This document shows, piece by piece, positions 7,788-14,974 of a DNA stretch of 64,000 nt; positions within the stretch are counted from its first letter, which is position 1; the number at the start of each line of letters is the position of its first letter. Position numbers and translations under genes: made by a program. Under the pieces are notes generated by a model. That model was not told the DNA's origin. It ran no database searches and saw only the letters and a list, made by a program, of their open reading frames with translations. The DNA is from CAVYWD01 sp963772225 (GTDB taxonomy: Bacteria > Myxococcota > Myxococcia > Myxococcales > UBA5297): the NCBI GenBank assembly GCA_963772225.1, contig CAVYWD010000011.1:434001-498000 (forward strand), read 5' to 3'.

Positions 7788-9560
7788 CTCGCTCTGCGCC
7801 CCCTCGCGCCGGTAGAGCCGGGCGTACTCCCCGCCGCGCCCGAGGAGCTCCTCGTGGCTTCCCTCCTCGGCAATCTTGCCGCCCTTGAGCACGGCGATCC
7901 GGTGGGCGCTCTGCACGGTGGAGAGCCGATGGGCGATGACCAGCGCGGTCCGGCCCTGCAGTGCCGAGCCGAGCGCTCGGGTCACCTCGCGCTCACTCTG
8001 CGCGTCCAGGTTGCTCGTGGCCTCGTCCAGCACCAGCACCGGCGCCTCGGCGACCAGCGCCCGCGCCAGCGCGATGCGCTGCTTCTGACCTCCCGAAAGG
8101 CGGGTGCCGCGCTCGCCGATGCGCGTCTCATAGCCCTGGGGCAGCCCGTCGATGAAGTCCGCGATCTGCGCGATGCCCGCGGCGCGCCGAATGTCCTCCT
8201 CGGTCGCGCCGCGCCGGCCGTAGGCGATGTTCTCGGCGAGAGTGCCCGAGAAGAGCAGCGGCTCCTGGGTCACCAGGGCGCACTGCGCGCGCACCGAGCT
8301 CAAGGAAGCCTCGCGGGCGTCGCGGCCGTCGTAGCGCACCGCCCCCGCCTGCGGGTCGGCGAAGCGCATGGCGAGGAGCGCCGCGGTGCTCTTGCCCGCC
8401 CCGCTCTCTCCCACGAGCGCCACCACCTCGCCTTTCTTCACCGTGAGCGAGCAGCCTTCGAGCACCGGCTTGTCGCCGTACCCGAACGTCACCGCGTCGA
8501 GCGCGAGCCCCTGCTGCAGGGGCGCGAGCGCGGAACCTTTGGGGTCCTGCACCGCGGCGGGCCGGTCGATGACCTCGAAGATCCGCTCGGCCGAGGCGAT
8601 GGCCTGGATGACGAACTGCCCCACCCGCCCCAGGCTTCGCGCCGGCTGGTAGACGAGGGCCACGCTCGCCAAGAACGAGATCAGCCGCTCGGGGTCGATG
8701 GCGCCGCGCATCACCGACTCGCCCGCGAGCTTGAGCACCAGCGCCAGGCCCGCCACCGAGGCGAGCTCGATGACCGCGGGCGTGAGGCTGCGCGCCTTGG
8801 CCGCCTTCTGCTCGGCCCGGAGGACCTGGGCGTTCTCCCGGTCGAAGCGGGCGAGCTCGCGCGCCTCCATCCGGTAGGCCTGCACCACGCGCAGGCCCCA
8901 GAGGCCCTCCTGCACCAGCGAGGTGAGCCTGCCCAAGGACTCCTGGCTCTGCCGCGCGCGCCGCTTGAGCTTCTTCGCCAGCCGGGCGATGGGCAGCGCC
9001 ACCGCCGGAACGCCGAGGAACGCGATGAGCGAGAGCCGGAAGTCGAGCCAGAACGCCAGGCCGAGCAGGATCACGACCTCGAGGACGTCGCGCACGTACG
9101 AGGCGATGGCGTAGGTCACCGCGCGCTCGACGTGGGCCATGTCGGCGGTGAACCGCGAGAGCAGGTCTCCGGTGCGGGCCTTGGAGTAGAAGGCCGCGTC
9201 CTGCCCGAGCAGCGCGTCGAAGTACTCGGCGCGAACTTGGGCCACCACCCGCTGGCCCAGCATGCCCATCCAGTAGAACTGCCCGAGGTAGGAGAGGCCC
9301 TTGGGCACTGCGACCGCCACCATCGCCAGCGGCAGCGCCACCAGGGCCCGCGACCGGTCGAGCCCGCGGAGCGCCGGGAGCAGGTCGAAGGCGCGAGACA
9401 GGCCGTCGGCGCCGCCGGTCACCAGGAACTTCACCACCGGCCCGATGAGGAAGGCATAGAGCCCGGTCGTCGCCGAGAGGACCGCCATGCAGAGCGCCGC
9501 CGCGCCGAGGAGCCACTTCTCCCGGGTCACGTACGGAAGGAGGCGGAACAGGCTCTTCAC
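7779..9560 (-). CDS. MsbA-like ABC exporter (fused permease and ATPase)
   Basis: A 593-residue half transporter: an N-terminal six-helix exporter domain (starting VKSLFRLLPYVTREKW), then an ABC domain with Walker A LVGESGAGKSTAA, signature LSGGQKQRIALARAL, Walker B VLVLDEATSNLD and the switch histidine in IAHRLSTV. This is the architecture of MsbA and related lipid flippases. The start is the GTG at 9560, which overlaps the marC stop codon (GTGA), implying translational coupling. An open frame extends far upstream but antisense-like sequence there does not match the family. As last gene of an operon with lpxB, it is a good candidate for the lipid A-core flippase (inference); a drug exporter is the alternative. 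Confidence 0.9.
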   Translation of the reverse strand: MKSLFRLLPYVTREKWLLGAAALCMAVLSATTGLYAFLIGPVVKFLVTGGADGLSRAFDLLPALRGLDRSRALVALPLAMVAVAVPKGLSYLGQFYWMGMLGQRVVAQVRAEYFDALLGQDAAFYSKARTGDLLSRFTADMAHVERAVTYAIASYVRDVLEVVILLGLAFWLDFRLSLIAFLGVPAVALPIARLAKKLKRRARQSQESLGRLTSLVQEGLWGLRVVQAYRMEARELARFDRENAQVLRAEQKAAKARSLTPAVIELASVAGLALVLKLAGESVMRGAIDPERLISFLASVALVYQPARSLGRVGQFVIQAIASAERIFEVIDRPAAVQDPKGSALAPLQQGLALDAVTFGYGDKPVLEGCSLTVKKGEVVALVGESGAGKSTAALLAMRFADPQAGAVRYDGRDAREASLSSVRAQCALVTQEPLLFSGTLAENIAYGRRGATEEDIRRAAGIAQIADFIDGLPQGYETRIGERGTRLSGGQKQRIALARALVAEAPVLVLDEATSNLDAQSEREVTRALGSALQGRTALVIAHRLSTVQSAHRIAVLKGGKIAEEGSHEELLGRGGEYARLYRREGAQSEGG

Positions 9561-10207
9561 GGCACGCCCCGCGGCGCCGCGAGCAGGAACTCCCGAATCC
9601 CGTCCGCCGCGAACTGCACCGCGATGGCCGCGAGCAACAGGCCCATGATGCGCTCCAGCACCGCGATGCCGCTCTTGCCCAAAAGCCCGTTGATCCGCCC
9701 CGCGATCCTCAGGAGGAGGTAGGCGGCGCCGCACGTCAGCGCGATGGCGACGAGCACCGGCACGGCGGCGCTGGGCCAGCCCGGCCCCCGCCCCGCGAGC
9801 ACCGCCACGGTGGCGATGGCGCCCGGGCCGGCGAGCAGCGGCATGGCCAGAGGGAAGATGGCCACGTCGTCCTTGGCGGCGCCCTCGTCGGTCTCCTCGG
9901 GCGAGGACCGGGTCCGCGACGGCTGGGCGCGCAGCATGTCGATGGCGGTGATGAGCAGGAGAATTCCGCCCGCCACCTTGAACGAGCTCAGCGTGACGCC
10001 GAAGAGCTTGAAGATGACGCTGCCGAAGAGCGCGAACGCGCCGAGCACGCCGCCGGCCACGAGCACCGCCCGCCGCGCGGTCCGGCGCCGCTTCACCTCG
10101 GAGTCGCGAAAGGTCATGGCCACGAACAGCGGCACGAGCCCCAGCGGGTCGACGATGAAGAAGACCGCCGAGAGGGTGACCAGGAACGAGCTCAGGGCGC
10201 TCTTCAC
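9557..10207 (-). CDS. MarC/UPF0056 family integral membrane protein
   Basis: A 216-residue inner-membrane protein with about six hydrophobic segments and the MarC signature FFIVDPLGLVPLFVAM near the N-terminus, plus LAMPLLAGPGAIAT in the middle. Family function is unsettled: the name comes from the marRAB neighbourhood, but a role in multiple antibiotic resistance was not upheld. A charged loop (PSRTRSSPEETDEGAAKDD) separates the halves. It starts 9 bases after the glycosyltransferase stop and overlaps the exporter start by 4 bases, so it belongs to the lpxB operon. Confidence 0.88.
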   Translation of the reverse strand: MKSALSSFLVTLSAVFFIVDPLGLVPLFVAMTFRDSEVKRRRTARRAVLVAGGVLGAFALFGSVIFKLFGVTLSSFKVAGGILLLITAIDMLRAQPSRTRSSPEETDEGAAKDDVAIFPLAMPLLAGPGAIATVAVLAGRGPGWPSAAVPVLVAIALTCGAAYLLLRIAGRINGLLGKSGIAVLERIMGLLLAAIAVQFAADGIREFLLAAPRGVP

Positions 10208-10216
10208 GAGGGCTCG

Positions 10217-10927
10217 CTAGCGGCCGCCGGAAGCCCGCAGCTTCCAGACCATGGTCACGGCCTCGAGGAAGATGGCCCGCGACATCTTGCTCTTCCCCAC
10301 CCGCCGGTCCTCGAAGACGATGGGGACCTCGCGGACCTTGAACCCGCGGCGGAACGCCCGATACGTCAGCTCGACCTGGAAGGCGTAGCCCGAGGCGCGC
10401 ACCGTCGGCAGGTCGAGCGCCTCGAGGGCCTCTCGCCGAAAGCACTTGAAGCCGCCAGTGAGGTCGCGCACCGGCAACCCCAGGATGGTGCGCGCGTACA
10501 GGCTGCCGCCCCGGCTGATGATCTTTCGGGCGACGCCCCAGTTCACCGTCCCGCCGCCCGCCACGTACCTCGAGCCGAGCACCACGTCGGCGCCTTCGTC
10601 GATGGCCTCGAGGAAGCGCGGCAGGTAGCGCGGGTCGTGGCTGAAGTCGGCGTCCATCTCGAAGATGCACTCGTACGGCCGCGAGAGCGCCCACTCGAAG
10701 CCCGCGAGATAGGCGCGGCCCAGGCCCCGCTTCGCGGCCCGATGCAGGACGTGCATCCGGCTCTCGGCGGCGGCGAGGGCGTCGGCGCGCTCGCCGGTGC
10801 CGTCGGGGCTGTTGTCGTCCACGACGAGCACCTCGAGCCGCGGGTCCGCGGCGAGGGCCGCCTTCACGATGGGCTCGAGGTTTTCGACCTCGTTGTAGGT
10901 GGGGATGATCACCAGTGCGCGTTGCAT
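10217..10927 (-). CDS. polyprenol-phosphate mannosyltransferase-like GT2 glycosyltransferase
   Basis: A 236-residue GT-A enzyme of the DPM1 type. Motifs: IIPTYNEVENLEPIV (nucleotide-sugar binding), VVDDNSPDGTG, EMDADFSHDP (DXD-type metal site), LTGGFKCFRREAL and FEDRRVGKSKMS. It transfers a sugar, classically mannose from GDP-mannose, onto a polyprenyl phosphate on the cytoplasmic membrane face. There are no C-terminal membrane helices, so it is the soluble, peripheral form. I chose the ATG at 10927, 20 bases after the lpxB stop; the frame stays open upstream but without homology. Its place between lpxB and a flippase suggests supply of lipid-linked sugar for lipid A or glycoprotein modification (inference). 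Confidence 0.9.
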   Translation of the reverse strand: MQRALVIIPTYNEVENLEPIVKAALAADPRLEVLVVDDNSPDGTGERADALAAAESRMHVLHRAAKRGLGRAYLAGFEWALSRPYECIFEMDADFSHDPRYLPRFLEAIDEGADVVLGSRYVAGGGTVNWGVARKIISRGGSLYARTILGLPVRDLTGGFKCFRREALEALDLPTVRASGYAFQVELTYRAFRRGFKVREVPIVFEDRRVGKSKMSRAIFLEAVTMVWKLRASGGR

Positions 10928-10947
10928 GAGACTCTTTCTCGAATCCT

Positions 10948-12129
10948 TCAGACCGTCACGACTCGAGCGCTCGCCGGCCTCTCTTCGATGCGGCGCACGA
11001 GGTCTACCACAGCTTCCGCCGCTCGGGCCGCGGCGCCGGGGGCGCCCAGCGTCGCGCGAATGGCCGACAGGCCCTGGACCACCTCGGCCCGCGCGGCGTC
11101 GTCGGTCAGGTACCTTCGGATCTCGAAGGCGACGCGCTCGGGCGTGAGGTCGCGCTGCAGGAGCTCGGGCACGAGCCGCTTTCCCGCGAGCAGGTTGACG
11201 AGCCCGACGTGCCGGATCTTGGCGAAGAGCTTGTACAGCACCTCCGAAAGCCAGCTGACGCGGTAGACGATGACGAAGGGCCGAAGCATGAGCCCCGCCT
11301 CCAGCGTCGCCGTGCCGCTGCAGACGATGGCCGCGTCCGAGGCCCCCACCACCTCGGCCGCACGGCCCGCGACGAGCGTCGGAGACAAGGGCCGTCCCGC
11401 GAAGTGCGCGCGGATGGTTTCCGGGGCGATGGAGGGCGCCACGGGCACGAGGACCTGGAGGCCCGGGCGCTCGGCGCAGAGCCGCTCGGCAGCCGCGGCC
11501 ATGACGGGCAACACGCGCGCGATTTCGGAGGCGCGGCTCCCCGGCAAGAGCGCCAGCGTGGGGCGATCGGGGTCGACGCCCAGGCGCCGCCTGAACTCCG
11601 GCGCGGGCGCGGGCGCCGGGATCTGGTCGAGCACCGGGTTGCCCACGTAGCGCGCCGCGACGCCGCGCTCGCGGTAGAAAGCCTCCTCGAAGGGCAGGAT
11701 GCAGAGCATGGTGTCCACGTCCCGGGCGATCTGCTTGATCCGCCCCGGGCGCCAGGCCCAGACCGTGGGGCTGATGAAGTAGCAGACGGGGATGGACAAG
11801 CACTTGAGGGCGCGCGCCAGGCGCAGGTTGAAGTCGGGGACGTCGACGAGGATGGCGAGATCGGGATGGCGAGCCTTCGCGGCCCGCTTCAGCCCCTGGA
11901 GGACTCCGAGGATGCGGACCAGCTTGGGCACGACCTCGGAGAAGCCCATGACCGAGATCTCCGAGATGTCGTAGAGCGCCTCGAGGCCCGCCTCTCGCAT
12001 CCTCGGACCGCCCATGCCGAAGAAGCGGGCGCGCGGCAGACGGGCTCCGAGCTCGCGCATGAGGGCGCCGGCGTGGGCGTCTCCCGAGGCTTCCCCGGCG
12101 ACGATGAGGATGTTCAGCGGCTCGGCCAC
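10948..12129 (-). CDS. lpxB: lipid-A-disaccharide synthase
   Basis: Condenses UDP-2,3-diacylglucosamine with lipid X to the lipid A disaccharide at the inner membrane. Visible family motifs are ILIVAGEASGDAHAGALM at the N-terminus, SPTVWAWRPGRIK, LLPGSRASEIARVLPVM and CSGTATLEAGLM. About 393 residues, normal for LpxB. I chose the GTG at 12129 because homology begins at once and a GGAG lies ten bases upstream. An in-frame ATG at 12159 lacks a spaced ribosome-binding site, and a still earlier one at 12264 would overlap a palindrome. First gene of the operon lpxB-glycosyltransferase-marC-exporter. It proves an LPS-type outer membrane. Confidence 0.93.
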   Translation of the reverse strand: MAEPLNILIVAGEASGDAHAGALMRELGARLPRARFFGMGGPRMREAGLEALYDISEISVMGFSEVVPKLVRILGVLQGLKRAAKARHPDLAILVDVPDFNLRLARALKCLSIPVCYFISPTVWAWRPGRIKQIARDVDTMLCILPFEEAFYRERGVAARYVGNPVLDQIPAPAPAPEFRRRLGVDPDRPTLALLPGSRASEIARVLPVMAAAAERLCAERPGLQVLVPVAPSIAPETIRAHFAGRPLSPTLVAGRAAEVVGASDAAIVCSGTATLEAGLMLRPFVIVYRVSWLSEVLYKLFAKIRHVGLVNLLAGKRLVPELLQRDLTPERVAFEIRRYLTDDAARAEVVQGLSAIRATLGAPGAAARAAEAVVDLVRRIEERPASARVVTV

Positions 12130-12222
12130 GCTTCTTGAGCTCCGGGCGAAGAGGCGCATCCTACCGCCGCGAGCCGCTCGGGCGTGAGTCGAACCAGCGG
12201 TGAAGCGACCTCTCCCCCTTCG

Positions 12223-12248
12223 CCCCCTCCCCGCGAGCGGGGAGGGGG
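12223..12248. repeat. GC-rich palindrome, possible terminator or REP-like element
   Basis: CCCCCTCCCC (12223-12232) pairs perfectly with GGGGAGGGGG (12239-12248) around GCGAGC. It is flanked by further CCCCC and TTGAGG sequence, resembling the repetitive C-rich palindromes scattered in many GC-rich proteobacterial genomes. It lies between the porin stop codon and lpxB, so it may end porin transcription. Confidence 0.6.
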
Positions 12249-12281
12249 TTGAGGCCTTCGTCACAAGGCCCTGGCTCTAGC

Positions 12282-13451
12282 CTAGAACCAGGCCAGCGCG
12301 GCGACCGTGCCCACGAGCTGCGACTTGTGGCCGTTGAGCACTTCCTTGTCGCTCAGGTCCTCGCGGGCCTCGATGCGGAGCTCGGCGTTCTTGCCGACCG
12401 GGATGCCCACGTTGAGGGTGCCCTCATAGTAGCTGGCGCCGGCGGCCCCGAGCTCGGTCCCCGTCGGATTCGACAGGCCGTCCGGGTCGCCGAAGTACTC
12501 GAGGCGCGCCGCGACGCGCAGCTTGTCGCCCAGGAGCGAGTAGCGGCCGGCGAGCGCCCCGCCGAAGTAGTTCGCCTGGCTGCTCCCGACGTTCTGGGTC
12601 CCGAAGTCGCCGTTCAGGTAGACCGTGAGGTCGCCGAAGGCGCGCGCCAGCACCACGTCCGCCAGGAAGCGCGAGTCAGTCGAGTTGTTGTTCAGCCGGC
12701 CGTAGATCAGGTTTAGCGCGAGGGTCGTGGAGCTGGGACCCGCATACGTCACCGACAAGAGGCCCGACTTGGTGGAGCCGACCGGGTTCGCCGGGTTGTC
12801 CCAGCCGTTGACGAGCCCCGCCATGACCGAGAGCCCCTCCACCGGCTTGATGGGGATGGTGACGCGCGCGCCCATGTGCGTGAAGGGGATGGCGTTGTAG
12901 AAGAGGATGGAGCGCGAGTAGAGCAGGTTGTCCTTGGCCTCGATCACTTCCGCGCCGGCAGCGGTGACGAAGCGGCCGGCGTCGAGGACGATGTCCGCGG
13001 GGAGCTTCAACGAGGCATAGGCCTGCTGAACGGTGAAGGTCCCGATGCTCGAGGAGGAAGAAGGGGCAGAGCCATTGAGGACGGACGCCGTCTGGCCGAC
13101 ACCCAGGTCGATGCGGAAGCCAGCGGGCTCGGCGGCCATCTGCGTGGTCAGCTTGGCGTAGCTGAGCTGGAAGCCGTTGTTCGCCTCGAAGCCGCGCAGG
13201 GCGTTGGGCGTGGCCTGCGCGACGCTGGACGCATTGCCAGACCAGTAGGTGTCGACCAGGCCGTGAATCTCGAAGGTGTCGTACCATTTCGGTGCAGCGG
13301 GAGCGGCCACTGCAACGGGAGCGGCAGGAGCGGCCGGCGCAGCGGGAGCGGCAGGAGCGGCGGCCGGTGCAGCCGCGGCCTCCTCCGCGCTCACAGGCGC
13401 GGCAAGGCTCAATGACAGAAATGCGAGCGCAGCAATGCTAAGACGACGCAT
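12282..13451 (-). CDS. outer membrane beta-barrel porin, BBP2/OmpL-like
   Basis: A 389-residue secreted protein: signal peptide MRRLSIAALAFLSLSLAAPVSA, then a low-complexity Ala-Pro linker (about residues 23-55), then a barrel region beginning WYDTFEIHGLVDTYWSGN and ending with the aromatic C-terminal residue typical of outer-membrane barrels (AALAWF). The pattern (GLVDTYW, NNGFQLSYAKL, LDAGRFVTAAGAEVIEAKDN, SRSILFYNAIPFTHMGAR) matches putative beta-barrel porin-2 proteins. The start is set by GGAGG four bases before the ATG at 13451. The Ala-Pro linker before the barrel may span periplasm or peptidoglycan (inference). Monocistronic. Confidence 0.85.
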   Translation of the reverse strand: MRRLSIAALAFLSLSLAAPVSAEEAAAAPAAAPAAPAAPAAPAAPVAVAAPAAPKWYDTFEIHGLVDTYWSGNASSVAQATPNALRGFEANNGFQLSYAKLTTQMAAEPAGFRIDLGVGQTASVLNGSAPSSSSSIGTFTVQQAYASLKLPADIVLDAGRFVTAAGAEVIEAKDNLLYSRSILFYNAIPFTHMGARVTIPIKPVEGLSVMAGLVNGWDNPANPVGSTKSGLLSVTYAGPSSTTLALNLIYGRLNNNSTDSRFLADVVLARAFGDLTVYLNGDFGTQNVGSSQANYFGGALAGRYSLLGDKLRVAARLEYFGDPDGLSNPTGTELGAAGASYYEGTLNVGIPVGKNAELRIEAREDLSDKEVLNGHKSQLVGTVAALAWF

Positions 13452-13800
13452 AGATCCTCCGTGGGTTGAGTGCACTCGAGCCGCCCGTTATCGAGAAACT
13501 CGAGGTTGAAGAACCGGCTCGCGCCTCTCAACCTGACGGCGCTTGGGCGCGCCGATCAGCTCCGCCGAAAGCGATATTCGAAGAATTGATTTCGGACATC
13601 GTCCCTCGGGGCTCGATGAGAGGCGACAGCGAACAATGAAGATTGCCCCATTGTAACAGGGCCGCTCGAAAAGGTGCGAAAATTCTCGTCTTGCCCTGGG
13701 GCGAAACGACCCGGCGCGCCAGAGCGGACTCTAGCCGCTGACGGCATTCCAACTCCTCGCGAGAAGGCGGGCTGGATTCGCGCACGACGGCGCGTCCCGA
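13452..13800. other. 349-bp intergenic region with AT-richer patch
   Basis: Lies upstream of the porin and downstream of the DUF481 gene, both leftward. The part at about 13,560-13,690 is visibly richer in A and T than its surroundings and carries TACAAT on the minus strand near 13,650, a possible -10 element without a convincing -35. A 23-codon frame (13528-13599, minus) has a GAGGG before its ATG, but I do not call it a gene. Confidence 0.4.
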
Positions 13801-14724
13801 CTACAGCGCCACCTCGAGGCCCAGATTGAGCGCGGTATCGGTCGGCAGCCTTCCCGCCGCCGGCTGGCTGTCGTGGTTCACCGCGAAGCCCACCCCCATC
13901 GACAGAGCGCCGACCAATCGCGCGGCGATCTTAGTGGCGGAGGTGACCAACGCGCGCGAGGACCCTGCGACGTTGAGCAGCACTTCCAGGTCCTCGCTGA
14001 AGATCACGTCCTTGCTGAGCGCGTAACGGTAATTGACGCCCACCTTCGGCGCGACCAGGGTCACAGCATCCAAAGCCATCGGCGTCGGATAGTACTGGAA
14101 CCGCTGTTCGCGGCTGTATCGAAGAGCGAGGTCCGAGCGGAGCCGGCTCTTCAGCAAGTCGCCTTCCTTCTCCTCGATCCAGAGAATGCCGACGCCCGCC
14201 TCCGTGGAGGGGCGAATTTCCACGCTCTTGATATGGTCCGTGTCCGCCGAGGCCGCGACATAGCCCGAGTACCGCTCGGTGAAGCGCCGATCTCCTCGAA
14301 GAAGAAGACTCGCCGCCAGCGCCACGACCTGGGCATTGTCATTGCCCACCGGCCGGCTCTCGCCGTACACCCCGCTCGCCTTGCCGCTGATCACCCAGTC
14401 CTTGGACGTCCGCTCGAAGGCCCCCGAGACGTTCGCGGTGATCGTCTGCGCGTTGCCAGTCAACGAGATGAGCCCCGCGCTCAGCGTGCCTGACCAGACC
14501 GCCTCTTCCGACTTCTTCTCCTGGGCCTTGCCCTCTTCGACCTTGATCGCCCCTCGCGCCGCGATGGCCTCGGCCGCCTGCGCAGCTTTTTGCGCCGCCT
14601 CCGCCGCGGCCTGCGCAGCCAGCGCCGCCTTCTCTGCCGCGGCCGCAGCCCTGGCTGCATCGTCCGCGGGCGCCGTCGCTTGCGCGAGAACCATTCCGAC
14701 CACCATCAGCGAAAATCCGGCCAT
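13801..14724 (-). CDS. DUF481-family outer membrane protein with Ala-rich coiled N-terminus
   Basis: A 307-residue secreted protein. The signal peptide is MAGFSLMVVGMVLAQA. It is followed by a strongly Ala/Glu/Lys-rich helical stretch (about residues 20-65, AAAAEKAALAAQAAAEAAQK), likely a coiled coil. The barrel part contains GTLSAGLISLTGNAQTITANVSG and a series of beta-rich segments, as in DUF481 (YdiY-like, salt-inducible outer membrane protein) members. The C-terminus LNLGLEVAL fits a barrel end. The start at 14724 is supported by GAGGAG seven bases upstream. An Ala-rich coil ahead of a barrel is seen in some outer-membrane proteins that contact the cell wall (inference). Confidence 0.78.
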   Translation of the reverse strand: MAGFSLMVVGMVLAQATAPADDAARAAAAAEKAALAAQAAAEAAQKAAQAAEAIAARGAIKVEEGKAQEKKSEEAVWSGTLSAGLISLTGNAQTITANVSGAFERTSKDWVISGKASGVYGESRPVGNDNAQVVALAASLLLRGDRRFTERYSGYVAASADTDHIKSVEIRPSTEAGVGILWIEEKEGDLLKSRLRSDLALRYSREQRFQYYPTPMALDAVTLVAPKVGVNYRYALSKDVIFSEDLEVLLNVAGSSRALVTSATKIAARLVGALSMGVGFAVNHDSQPAAGRLPTDTALNLGLEVAL

Positions 14725-14841
14725 CGTCGCGCTCCTCGTCGCAATTCTCCGGCAGAGCATACAGAAGGCCGATGGCCATCGTCTCTTGGAAATCAGTGCT
14801 GAGAAGTGAGCAGGTCCCCCCATGGAACCGAGACATGAGAT

Positions 14842-14868
14842 AAAACGCCCCGCTCAGGGGTGCGTTTT
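14842..14868 (-). terminator. intrinsic terminator after the sppA-like gene
   Basis: On the minus strand AAAACGC pairs with GCGTTTT, extended by CCC/GGG past one bulged A, and the stem is followed by T-rich TTTTATCTC. This is the best canonical rho-independent terminator in the window. It lies about 105 bases after the stop codon of the protease gene. Confidence 0.8.
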
Positions 14869-14974
14869 TGGCCCTTCTTGTTCTGACAATGGCTTCCTCT
14901 GAACTTTTCTATTGAATAGTCCGCAACAAGGCATTTTCCGCCGAGCGAGGCATTGACGTTCTCCCTCTGCAGGG

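Noticed and set aside
9561..10694. Long N-terminal extension of the ABC exporter frame
   Set aside because: The extension overlaps marC and the glycosyltransferase in another frame and shows no homology; the GTG at 9560 matches the family start.
13528..13599. A 23-codon ORF with GAGGG upstream
   Set aside because: Too short, with no recognisable sequence; could be chance.
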